Part shown: one piece after another, positions 1 to 6,670 of the stretch
Numbering within the stretch: the first letter of the stretch is position 1
Layout of the letters: the number at the start of each line of letters is the position of its first letter
DNA from: Bacteroides sp.
Lineage (GTDB): Bacteria; Bacteroidota; Bacteroidia; Bacteroidales; Bacteroidaceae
Length of the DNA: 11,700 bases
Assembly: GCA_019412865.1 (NCBI GenBank)
Contig: DXOJ01000456.1
Location: 1 to 11,700, forward strand
Direction of reading: 5' to 3'
The notes under the pieces: generated by a model
What the model was told of the DNA's origin: nothing
The model's database searches: none
The model's input: only the letters and a program-made list of their open reading frames with translations
Translations under genes and position numbers: made by a program

Positions 1-5
1 AGGAG
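1..5 (+). promoter_or_regulatory. Ribosome binding site of the small heat-shock protein gene
   Basis: AGGAG lies 9 nt before the first of two adjacent ATG codons (15 and 18). It is a good Shine-Dalgarno match by Bacteroides standards, where most genes lack one, and it supports the start at 15. The promoter lies to the left of the window. Confidence 0.6.
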
Positions 6-14
6 ACTAAGATT

Positions 15-443
15 ATGATGCCTGTTAGAAGAACTCAAAGTTGGTTACCAAGTATCTTTAATGATTTCTTTGATAACGATTGGATGGTAAAAGCAAATGC
101 TACTGCACCTGCAATTAATGTTTTGGAAACAGAAAAAGAGTACAAAGTGGAATTGGCTGCTCCTGGTATGACGAAGAATGATTTCAATGTTCGCATTGAT
201 GAAGACAACAACCTCGTTATCAGCATGGAGAAGAAGACTGAAAACAAGGAGGAAAAGAAAGACGGTCGCTATCTGCGTCGCGAATTCTCATACTCTAAGT
301 TCCAGCAAACAATGATTCTACCGGACAATGTGGACAAAGAAAAAATTGCTGCATCCGTAGAACATGGTGTTTTAAACATCGAACTTCCGAAACTCTCTGA
401 AGAAGAAGTGAAGAAGCCAAATCGGCAAATCGAAATAAAGTAA
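15..443 (+). CDS. hsp20: Hsp20/alpha-crystallin family small heat-shock protein
   Basis: An ATP-independent holdase chaperone of 142 residues. Proteins of this family form cytoplasmic oligomers that bind unfolding proteins and hand them to DnaK/ClpB. The short N-terminal arm (about 1-30, with PSIFNDFF) is followed by the alpha-crystallin domain (about 31-130). That domain carries the family hallmarks APGMTKNDF near residue 49 and GVLNIELPK near residue 118. The C-terminal tail ends in IEIK, an I-x-I motif of the kind that docks into a neighbouring subunit. Length is normal for bacterial Hsp20. The start at 15 is preferred because of the AGGAG at 1-5; an ATG at 18 would differ by one residue. 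The gene is followed by a strong hairpin at 477-540 and converges on the exporter operon, so it is probably the last or only gene of its transcript. Heat or stress control is expected for the family but is not visible here. Confidence 0.95.
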   Translation: MMPVRRTQSWLPSIFNDFFDNDWMVKANATAPAINVLETEKEYKVELAAPGMTKNDFNVRIDEDNNLVISMEKKTENKEEKKDGRYLRREFSYSKFQQTMILPDNVDKEKIAASVEHGVLNIELPKLSEEEVKKPNRQIEIK

Positions 444-476
444 TACGGTAACCACTTGCTGTTCACTGGAAACGGT

Positions 477-540
477 GATAAGAAGTAATAAAACAGCTCT
501 TTCCCTGAAAGGGAAACGAGCTGTTTTATTACTTCTTATC
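477..540. terminator. Very long bidirectional hairpin terminator between convergent genes
   Basis: Positions 477-499 and 518-540 are perfect reverse complements (23 nt). The stem continues with 500-505 against 511-516, interrupted only by an unpaired C at 517, and closes on a 5-nt loop, giving 29 base pairs. The arms contain TAATAAAA on one side and TTTTATTA on the other, so an A-tract precedes and a U-tract follows the GC core in both directions, as in a bidirectional intrinsic terminator. It lies 33 nt after the hsp20 stop and 1 nt from the stop codon of the last exporter gene. Confidence 0.85.
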
Positions 541-541
541 C

Positions 542-1657
542 TTAGTTATTCTTCCGATAACTAATCACTGCCCAACTATTAAACACTACTGCAAAAAACA
601 ACAATACTCCAAACTGTGGCAGTAAATCAAAGAAACCACTCCCCTTTAAATACACCATTCGCATCACTTCCATAAAATACCTCAAAGGATTGAGCCTGGT
701 AATTAGTTGAGCCCATTCCGGCATACTGCTAATGGGAGTAAACAAACCACTCATCAAAATTACAACCAACAAACAGAACCACATAACAAACGTAGACTGT
801 TGCATCGTTGCCGAGTAGTTGGAAATAACAAGTCCGAAACCGGACATTACCAGAACGAAAAGAACTGCGAAAAAGTAAATCAATAGAAAATGACCGACCG
901 GCACTATGCCATAAATTAACCAGACTAATATGAAACATACAGTCAGCACCACAAAACCAATCAACCAGTAAGGCAGGAGCTTTGCCAAAATAAAGATAAA
1001 CTTCGGAACCGGCGTCACATTGATTTGCTCAATCGTTCCTACTTCCTTCTCGCTAACTATATTCAATGCAGGCAAGAAACCACAAATCAAAGTTAATAAC
1101 ATGACCATCAATGCCGGAATCATATAGAGTTTATAGTTCAGATTCGGATTAAACAACCCCTGTGTATCAATGCCTATCGAAGGGAAAGCACCGGAGACTG
1201 TAGCAGTTGCAGGATATTCCGAACGCAGCTCGGCTGCATAATCATTAATAATAGAAGATAGATAAGAACTCCCCAGCCCTCCTTTTGTCCCATTCACAGC
1301 ATTGGCTGCTATCAGTATGTGGGTATCTTCTCCATTCATCCAATCCCGTTCCAGATGCCGCGGAATTTCCATCACAATATCCGCCGTTCCAATTTCAATA
1401 TTCCGTAGGCCTTCTTCATACGAAGCCGGCACTTCCACCAGACGGAAATAGGTAGAGGCGGCAATCTTATTGACTAAACGTTGTGAAATAGCCGAATGGT
1501 CATTATCCACAATATTCAGCTGTATATTCTTGATTTCCAGATTTACCGCCCAAGGCATCAGCAGCATAATCATGCATGGAAATACAAGAATCAATTTCGG
1601 AAGAAACGAATTGCGAAGCAATTGTTTAAACTCTTTTTCTATCAGGAACTTTATCAT
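542..1657 (-). CDS. ABC-2 type exporter permease, YbhR-like (last gene of the efflux operon)
   Basis: An integral inner-membrane subunit of an ABC exporter, 371 residues from the preferred start. The layout is that of the ABC-2 family: a short cytoplasmic N-terminus ending in one membrane segment (about 21-41), a large extracytoplasmic domain (about 42-180), then five hydrophobic segments to the C-terminus. The coupling motif EKEVGTIEQ follows the second membrane segment, and NPLRYFMEVMRMVYLKG near the end is typical of the family. An in-frame ATG lies 15 nt upstream (1672), but the ATG at 1657 has GGAAG about 8 nt before it and aligns with the sister permease, where KEF also follows within about 12 residues. 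It starts 77 nt after the first permease gene, the largest gap in the operon, with no clear terminator between them. It presumably pairs with that permease as a heterodimer. Confidence 0.9.
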   Translation of the reverse strand: MIKFLIEKEFKQLLRNSFLPKLILVFPCMIMLLMPWAVNLEIKNIQLNIVDNDHSAISQRLVNKIAASTYFRLVEVPASYEEGLRNIEIGTADIVMEIPRHLERDWMNGEDTHILIAANAVNGTKGGLGSSYLSSIINDYAAELRSEYPATATVSGAFPSIGIDTQGLFNPNLNYKLYMIPALMVMLLTLICGFLPALNIVSEKEVGTIEQINVTPVPKFIFILAKLLPYWLIGFVVLTVCFILVWLIYGIVPVGHFLLIYFFAVLFVLVMSGFGLVISNYSATMQQSTFVMWFCLLVVILMSGLFTPISSMPEWAQLITRLNPLRYFMEVMRMVYLKGSGFFDLLPQFGVLLFFAVVFNSWAVISYRKNN

Positions 1658-1734
1658 AAATAATTCTTCCATTTATCAATCTGCCCATTAGCACACTGTA
1701 TAGTATTCATACAGCCAATTGGCATATCGACATA

Positions 1735-2838
1735 TTATTCCAATCTATACTTAAATTTCTTGATACTGATCGTAATAAGTACCGTCGCCATCAATAACAA
1801 GATACCAATCTCTTTATACACCAATGCAACTGGTACTCCTTCAATCATCAGTTTACGCACAGCCTGTATATACCAACGTGCCGGAAGTATATCCGAAATC
1901 CATTGAAGTATCACCGGCATACTCTCTATAGGGAAAATCATACCCGATAGAAGCATCGTGGGCATCATCAGCATCAATCCGGAAACCAGCATGGCGGCAA
2001 CCTGTGTACGTGTGACTGATGAAATCAATAAGCCCAATGCCAAGGATACGAAGATAAACAGCAAAGATACCGTGATTAACCAGAACAAACTTCCTACCAC
2101 CGGAACATCCAATACAAAGACCGAAAGCAAAAGGATCGTTATCAGATTGACGAACGACAGCACAAAATAAGGTACAGCCTTTGCCAAAATAATAAATAGC
2201 GGCTTCACAGGTGAAACCAATAATACTTCCATCGTGCCTGTTTCTTTCTCACGAACAATGGAAATCGAGGTCATCATGGCGCAAATCAGCATCAGGATCA
2301 AGCCCATCACTCCCGGAACAAAGTTATAAGCACTCTTCATCTGCGGGTTGTAGAGCAATTTGATATCAGGAGTCAGGCGGGCAGCCGACATATTCGGGGG
2401 AATCATCTCCTGGCCTACCATAGAAACGATTCCTGTCGCATAATTAACTTGCGAAGTCGACATATTGGGATCTGTTGCATCTACTATCAGCTGTACACGA
2501 GCATCACCCGTATAGAGATCATCCGCAAACCGTTCGCTAAAGACAATCGCCATATCAACTTCATTCTTTAGGAAAGCAGCTTCCATTTCCTGGGGCGAAT
2601 GAAAACGTGCAGTAACGGTGAAATACTCACTGGCATCCAAACGATCAATTATTTTTCGCGTTACCACATCATTAGAAGGATCGAGCACCGCCAACCGAAC
2701 ATTCTTCACTTCCGTAGTGATAGCAAAACCGAATAGAATAATTTGCACGACAGGCATCCCCAACAAAATCAGCATGGTTCGCCGGTCACGGAAAATATGA
2801 TAAAACTCTTTCTTTATAAAAGCTATAAACTGTCTCAT
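1735..2838 (-). CDS. ABC-2 type exporter permease, YbhS-like
   Basis: First of two paralogous membrane subunits, 367 residues. One N-terminal membrane segment (about 21-41) leads into an extracytoplasmic domain of roughly 130 residues, followed by five more hydrophobic segments. The motif EKETGTMEVLL after the second segment is the conserved ABC-2 element that contacts the ATPase. The reading frame can be opened two codons earlier with a TTG (2844), but the ATG at 2838 is chosen. It begins MRQFIAFIKKEF, as usual for the family, and sits 2 nt after the TGA of the ATPase gene, which implies translational coupling. It resembles the downstream permease along its whole length, and the pair likely forms the transmembrane channel of one exporter. 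The transported substrate cannot be told from the sequence. Confidence 0.92.
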   Translation of the reverse strand: MRQFIAFIKKEFYHIFRDRRTMLILLGMPVVQIILFGFAITTEVKNVRLAVLDPSNDVVTRKIIDRLDASEYFTVTARFHSPQEMEAAFLKNEVDMAIVFSERFADDLYTGDARVQLIVDATDPNMSTSQVNYATGIVSMVGQEMIPPNMSAARLTPDIKLLYNPQMKSAYNFVPGVMGLILMLICAMMTSISIVREKETGTMEVLLVSPVKPLFIILAKAVPYFVLSFVNLITILLLSVFVLDVPVVGSLFWLITVSLLFIFVSLALGLLISSVTRTQVAAMLVSGLMLMMPTMLLSGMIFPIESMPVILQWISDILPARWYIQAVRKLMIEGVPVALVYKEIGILLLMATVLITISIKKFKYRLE

Positions 2839-2840
2839 AA

Positions 2841-4310
2841 TCAATCTGCTTTGCGCACCGCACCGCGGGCTAATTTCTGAAAAACGTCATCCATCGTTTC
2901 CGCACCGAATTGTTGTTTCAGACGGGCAGGTGTATCAAGTGCTTTTATCTGACCGTCTACCATGATAGATATCCGGTTGCAATATTCCGCTTCATCCATA
3001 TAATGGGTAGTGACAAATACGGTAATACCCTGATCGGCTGCCTGATAGATCAATTCCCAGAACTGTCTTCTCGTAGCAGGATCTACTCCGCCTGTCGGCT
3101 CATCCAGAAAAACGATTCTCGGTTCATGGAATATTGATACTGAAAAAGCCAGTTTCTGTTTCCATCCCACCGGAAGGCTCTTCACCAGAGTATCCCGTTC
3201 GGCAGTAAGCTCCAAACGATCCAACAATTCTTCTGTCTTCCGTTCTATGTCTTGTTCCTTCATGCCATAAATTCCGGCAAACAGACGGATATTCTCCCAC
3301 ACTTTCAGATCTTCATATAGCGAAAACTTTTGGCTCATATATCCGATATGTTTCTTAACTTGTTCGGCCTCCCGATAAATATCATATCCTGCCACCTTTC
3401 CGATGCCTGATGTCGGTTTACTTAATCCGCAAAGCATACGCATAGCTGTCGTCTTTCCTGCTCCATTAGCACCCAGAAAGCCAAATATCTCGCCCCGGTT
3501 CACCTGAAAGGAGATATGATCTACTGCGGTAAAATCTCCAAAACACTTTGTCAACTGTTCCACCTCAATGACCGGAGCTACTTCATGCTTCACTTCCTCC
3601 CGCTCCAAGGAAGGAGGGCAAAGGATAGACGCAAATTGATGAAGAATACGTTCGGGAGTATCAATGCCATGAATCTGTCCATGATTGATGAAAGCAATCC
3701 GGTCACATTGCCGAGCCTCATCCATAATGGGAGTAGAAACGACAATGGTAATACCCTGTTCCCGTAAGTTTCGGAGCATTTGCCAGAATTCCTTACGCGA
3801 CACGGGATCTACTCCGGTAGTAGGTTCATCCAGGAATAAAATATCCGGTTTATGAATCAAAGCACAGCTCAATGCCAGTTTCTGCTTCATACCACCTGAC
3901 AAAGCCCCTGCCCTTCTTTTCCTGAACGGTTCTATCTGTTGATAGATATCTTTAATTAAATCATAATTCTCCTGAACTGTCGTATGGAACACGGTAGCAA
4001 AAAACTCCAGATTCTCTTCTACCGAAAGATCCTGGTAAAGTGAAAAACGACCGGGCATATATCCCACCTTCGTACGAATCTGTTTATAATCCGTTACCAC
4101 ATCCAGCCCGGTAACCATGGCCGTTCCTTTATCCGCCAGCAACAAAGTAGTCAGAATACGGAATAAGGAACTCTTACCGGCACCATCAGGCCCTATCAGC
4201 CCAAAGATTTCTCCCCGTTCCACAACGAAAGAAACGTCTTTCAGCGCCTCCACTGTTCCATAGTTCTTGCCGACTTCTTTCACAACCACTATGGGTTCTC
4301 CCTTTGCCAT
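2841..4310 (-). CDS. ybhF: Tandem double-NBD ABC exporter ATPase, YbhF-like
   Basis: A cytoplasmic ATPase of 489 residues with two fused nucleotide-binding domains, driving export through the two ABC-2 permeases encoded next to it. NBD1 (about 8-225) has Walker A GPDGAGKSS (40-48), signature LSGGMKQK (137-144) and Walker B LFLDEPT (158-164). NBD2 (about 247-475) has Walker A GANGAGKTT (280-288), Q-loop Q327, Walker B VFLDEPT (400-406) and H-loop H436. Several expected residues are changed: the NBD1 Q-loop position is G87, the NBD1 H-loop position is P194, and the NBD2 signature reads LPVGW (379-383) instead of LSGG. All three fall in the same composite ATP site. The architecture and gene order match E. 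coli YbhF, the ATPase of the YbhGFSR exporter. The ATG follows AAGGGA directly, 17 nt after the adaptor stop codon, and the TGA is 2 nt before the next start. Confidence 0.93.
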   Translation of the reverse strand: MAKGEPIVVVKEVGKNYGTVEALKDVSFVVERGEIFGLIGPDGAGKSSLFRILTTLLLADKGTAMVTGLDVVTDYKQIRTKVGYMPGRFSLYQDLSVEENLEFFATVFHTTVQENYDLIKDIYQQIEPFRKRRAGALSGGMKQKLALSCALIHKPDILFLDEPTTGVDPVSRKEFWQMLRNLREQGITIVVSTPIMDEARQCDRIAFINHGQIHGIDTPERILHQFASILCPPSLEREEVKHEVAPVIEVEQLTKCFGDFTAVDHISFQVNRGEIFGFLGANGAGKTTAMRMLCGLSKPTSGIGKVAGYDIYREAEQVKKHIGYMSQKFSLYEDLKVWENIRLFAGIYGMKEQDIERKTEELLDRLELTAERDTLVKSLPVGWKQKLAFSVSIFHEPRIVFLDEPTGGVDPATRRQFWELIYQAADQGITVFVTTHYMDEAEYCNRISIMVDGQIKALDTPARLKQQFGAETMDDVFQKLARGAVRKAD

Positions 4311-4327
4311 TCCCTTGCGTTTAATTT

Positions 4328-5233
4328 TTAATTTTTCAATGTCACTCCTCCGTACATGCCAATCTTCAATGCTCCGTCATTCTTCACGGCAATTTTCACT
4401 GCATATACCAGATTAGCACGTTCATTTTTCGTCAAAATCGTTTTGGGAGTGAACTCCGAACGGTCGGAAATCCAGGTCACTACCCCCGGATAAGCTTTCT
4501 GCTCCGAGTTTCCATAATCAGCATACACAGTTACCTCATCTCCCAATTTCACTTGCGACAACTGTTCGGAGGTAATGTAAGCCCTCAAATACATGCGATC
4601 CACTTCAGCCACTTTAAACAAAGGTTTGCCTATCGCCGCCAATTCACCGGCTTCTGCATATTTTGCCAATACTGTACCTTCGATAGGCGACTGGACATGA
4701 CATTTAGCTAACTGATCCTCCATCTGTGCAACCTGTATGGCAACCGAATTTCCTTGTTCTATCAGGCTATTTGTACTATTCTGCAATGATGATTCCTGTG
4801 CGACAAGCTGCCTTTCAAGCAATTTGACTTGTGCATCCCAATCGTCCAGCTGTTTCTGATTCGCCGCTCCTGCAGCAAGCAGATTTTCCACGCGTTTCTT
4901 TTCACGTTCAGCCGTTGCTATTTGCTGTTTGGTAGCAGCTATCTGTTTAGCAAGATCCGGACGTTGGCTTTCCACTGATTTCATACTGGCTTCCAGTTGT
5001 AGTTTTTTCAAATACAATTGTACCGTATCCACCAGTCCAATCTCCTCACCTGCTTTCAGTCTTGTCCCCTCTTCTACCTCCAGTCGCAACAACTTTCCGG
5101 CAGCTTCGGCAGAGACTATCACTTCTGTGGCTTCAAACGTGCCGGTTGCATCATAGCTGGGTATTCCCTTACCACAAGCAGCCAACATTATCAATGCCAC
5201 TCCAACCATTCCTATCTTTGTCATTCGTTCCAT
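4328..5233 (-). CDS. HlyD/YbhG-type periplasmic adaptor lipoprotein
   Basis: Membrane-fusion (adaptor) protein that would bridge the inner-membrane ABC exporter and the TolC-like channel; 301 residues from the preferred start. Residues 1-20 form a lipoprotein signal ending in the lipobox LAAC, so Cys20 is probably lipidated and the protein tethered to the inner membrane. The first half of a lipoyl domain (about 30-65) is followed by a long alpha-helical coiled coil (about 68-170, rich in Q, E, K and A). The second lipoyl half follows (SPIEGTVLAKYAEAGE), then a beta-barrel domain with a SEFTPKTILTK segment of YbhG type. An in-frame ATG at 5257 overlaps the end of the preceding tolC-like gene by 8 nt and could also serve. 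The ATG at 5233 is preferred because it gives a signal peptide of normal length; from 5257 the cysteine would be residue 28. The short spacing implies co-translation with its outer-membrane partner. Confidence 0.9.
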   Translation of the reverse strand: MERMTKIGMVGVALIMLAACGKGIPSYDATGTFEATEVIVSAEAAGKLLRLEVEEGTRLKAGEEIGLVDTVQLYLKKLQLEASMKSVESQRPDLAKQIAATKQQIATAEREKKRVENLLAAGAANQKQLDDWDAQVKLLERQLVAQESSLQNSTNSLIEQGNSVAIQVAQMEDQLAKCHVQSPIEGTVLAKYAEAGELAAIGKPLFKVAEVDRMYLRAYITSEQLSQVKLGDEVTVYADYGNSEQKAYPGVVTWISDRSEFTPKTILTKNERANLVYAVKIAVKNDGALKIGMYGGVTLKN

Positions 5234-5249
5234 ATCTAAAGAAGTTATA

Positions 5250-6509
5250 TTAATCATTCATAGTATATTTCAATTGATAAATTCCCATTAACCGTTGAAT
5301 TTCATGCAGCGCTTTCGACTGACGTGCCAAACTCTCATTGGTCAATTCCCGAAGCATCTCGGTCACCGTCAATGTTCCATTCGCCACTTTGGCCTCTGCC
5401 GATTTGCGAATATTGGTACGCAAACGGATAATCTCATCATCATCCTGCATTTGCTTTTCCAATGATTGGATGGCCTGATCTTGTTGTGTCATCTCCAATC
5501 TTGTATTAAACAGAAACACATCCCGGTTATTATCCAATTGCCGACGTTTATTTTCAATTACCTTCCGGTCATTCTTCAAGGTATACAAACTACCGAAATT
5601 CCATGAAAGGCGAACACCCGCAATATAGTAGGGAGAAAATTCATTTTTCAGCATATTCAATCCGGGGTTTCCATAAGCTCCCTGCACGAATAATCCGAAC
5701 TGTGGAAGATGACGCACATTCAAAGCTTTCTCCTGTACTTGCAATCCTACTCCTTGCGCATTGAACAAAGATAATTCCGGACGACGAATCTCACTGACAG
5801 CCGAAATGTCATCTTGAGGAACAGGTTTCTCCAAAACCGTTTCCTGTGGCAACTTCTCTCCTACCAGAAGTGAAAGCATCTTCAAATATGCCATACGCGA
5901 TGAAACCAGTTCTACTCTTTTCTGCTTTGTGTTCAGCTGTTCCACTTTCACAGCATCCAAATCGGCCTGATTGGCAATGCCATTTTCTACGTAGGCAGCA
6001 ATCTGGCGATAATTTCTCTCCAGTTCATCTTGCAACAATGCATTCTGTTTCAGTTGCTCGTCCAACAAAAGAATCCCAAAATAAAGGTCATTTACACGAC
6101 TATTTAGCGCATACATATCCACATTCAGTTTTTCTTTCTCTATCTCCGCTTCCGCAGTCGTTTGTTTCTTCTGCATCCGGATTCCTCCACCATCCCAGAT
6201 TTTCTGTTGTAACTCCAACATCACCTGATACTGATCTTTCGGCAGTCCTTTCAAATCCACTCCGGGAAGCTTCACCGGAATTTCCGTTACCTCACTCTGA
6301 TAAGAAGCTTTAGCCGAAAGGGCAAACTGTGGCAAATATCCTTTTGCCGCATTCTCAAGATTATATTCCTTTGTTTTCTCCACCAGACCATACTGATGTA
6401 CCAACGGATAATTTTCCTGCGTCTTCCGTTGACATTCTTCCAACGTGATCTGCGCATTTATTCCCGATACAAACAATAAAAAGGAGAAACTGAAAAACAT
6501 TCTTTTCAT
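5250..6509 (-). CDS. TolC-like outer membrane efflux protein (OEP family)
   Basis: Outer-membrane channel and periplasmic tunnel of a tripartite exporter, 419 residues. A signal peptide (MKR, then a hydrophobic stretch, ending near INAQ) is followed by ITLEEC, the usual opening of mature OEP proteins. Two related halves are visible. The first contains NGIANQADLDAVKVE and the second NGTLTVTEMLRELTNESL, the repeated helix-turn segments typical of the family. Length is normal. The open frame runs upstream to 6689, across the promoter region and into the regulator gene, but that extension gives an atypical N-terminus ahead of an intact signal peptide and is not believed. An ATG at 6518 would add only MMC. 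It is the first gene of the minus-strand operon, and having a dedicated channel gene within a YbhGFSR-type operon suggests the five products work as one exporter. It is read from the candidate promoter at 6540-6570. Confidence 0.92.
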   Translation of the reverse strand: MKRMFFSFSFLLFVSGINAQITLEECQRKTQENYPLVHQYGLVEKTKEYNLENAAKGYLPQFALSAKASYQSEVTEIPVKLPGVDLKGLPKDQYQVMLELQQKIWDGGGIRMQKKQTTAEAEIEKEKLNVDMYALNSRVNDLYFGILLLDEQLKQNALLQDELERNYRQIAAYVENGIANQADLDAVKVEQLNTKQKRVELVSSRMAYLKMLSLLVGEKLPQETVLEKPVPQDDISAVSEIRRPELSLFNAQGVGLQVQEKALNVRHLPQFGLFVQGAYGNPGLNMLKNEFSPYYIAGVRLSWNFGSLYTLKNDRKVIENKRRQLDNNRDVFLFNTRLEMTQQDQAIQSLEKQMQDDDEIIRLRTNIRKSAEAKVANGTLTVTEMLRELTNESLARQSKALHEIQRLMGIYQLKYTMND

Positions 6510-6539
6510 ACACATCATTTCTTTAATTTCTTCAAAAGA

Positions 6540-6570
6540 CAAAGATAGAGGTTTCAAAGATACGTTCACA
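6540..6570 (-). promoter_or_regulatory. Candidate promoter of the efflux operon
   Basis: Read on the minus strand, TATCTTTG (6547-6540) matches the Bacteroides -7 consensus TAnnTTTG exactly. It is preceded, after 19 nt, by TGTG (6570-6567), which is 3 of 4 to the -33 element TTTG. Transcription would start near 6535, leaving a leader of about 17-26 nt before the tolC-like start. A second identical TATCTTTG lies 15 bp upstream (6562-6555) and might act as an alternative promoter, but only a weak T-rich -33 is found for it. Based on consensus only. Confidence 0.5.
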
Positions 6571-6572
6571 TT

Positions 6573-6602
6573 CCGATAGTTAGTAAAAATATCCCAATAG
6601 TT
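6573..6602. promoter_or_regulatory. Candidate AraC-family operator: direct repeat spaced 21 bp
   Basis: CCGATAGTT (6573-6581) and CCAATAGTT (6594-6602) match at 8 of 9 positions, with further matching T and G flanks, and start exactly 21 bp apart, two helical turns. AraC-type regulators commonly bind two direct-repeat half-sites on one face of the helix next to the -35/-33 element. Relative to the predicted operon start near 6535 the half-sites cover about -38 to -46 and -59 to -67. They also lie upstream of the regulator's own promoter. Binding is inferred, not shown. Confidence 0.4.
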
Positions 6603-6643
6603 CGATAAAGAGAAAGAAAAAAAGGCTATTTGCTGATTTTTAT

Positions 6644-6651
6644 TATCTTTG
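6644..6651 (+). promoter_or_regulatory. Candidate -7 promoter element of the AraC-family regulator
   Basis: TATCTTTG is an exact match to the Bacteroides -7 consensus TAnnTTTG, 19 nt before the ATG at 6671. No good -33 element is seen at the expected distance (an A-rich run lies there), so the promoter may be weak or depend on an activator. The predicted leader is only about 15 nt. Confidence 0.45.
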
Positions 6652-6670
6652 GCGGAAAAAACAGATAAAA

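Noticed and set aside
1714..1723. Palindrome GCCAATTGGC in the 77-nt gap between the two permease genes
   Set aside because: Only 10 nt, with no extension of the arms and no promoter or U-tract beside it; likely chance. An internal promoter could not be supported.
2839..2844. TTG start two codons upstream for the first permease
   Set aside because: The ATG at 2838 is a better start codon, gives the normal family N-terminus and sits 2 nt after the ATPase stop. The TTG would overlap that stop.
5846..6313. A 155-codon + strand open frame antisense to the tolC-like gene
   Set aside because: No domain, signal or leader, and it is opposite a well-supported OEP-family protein.
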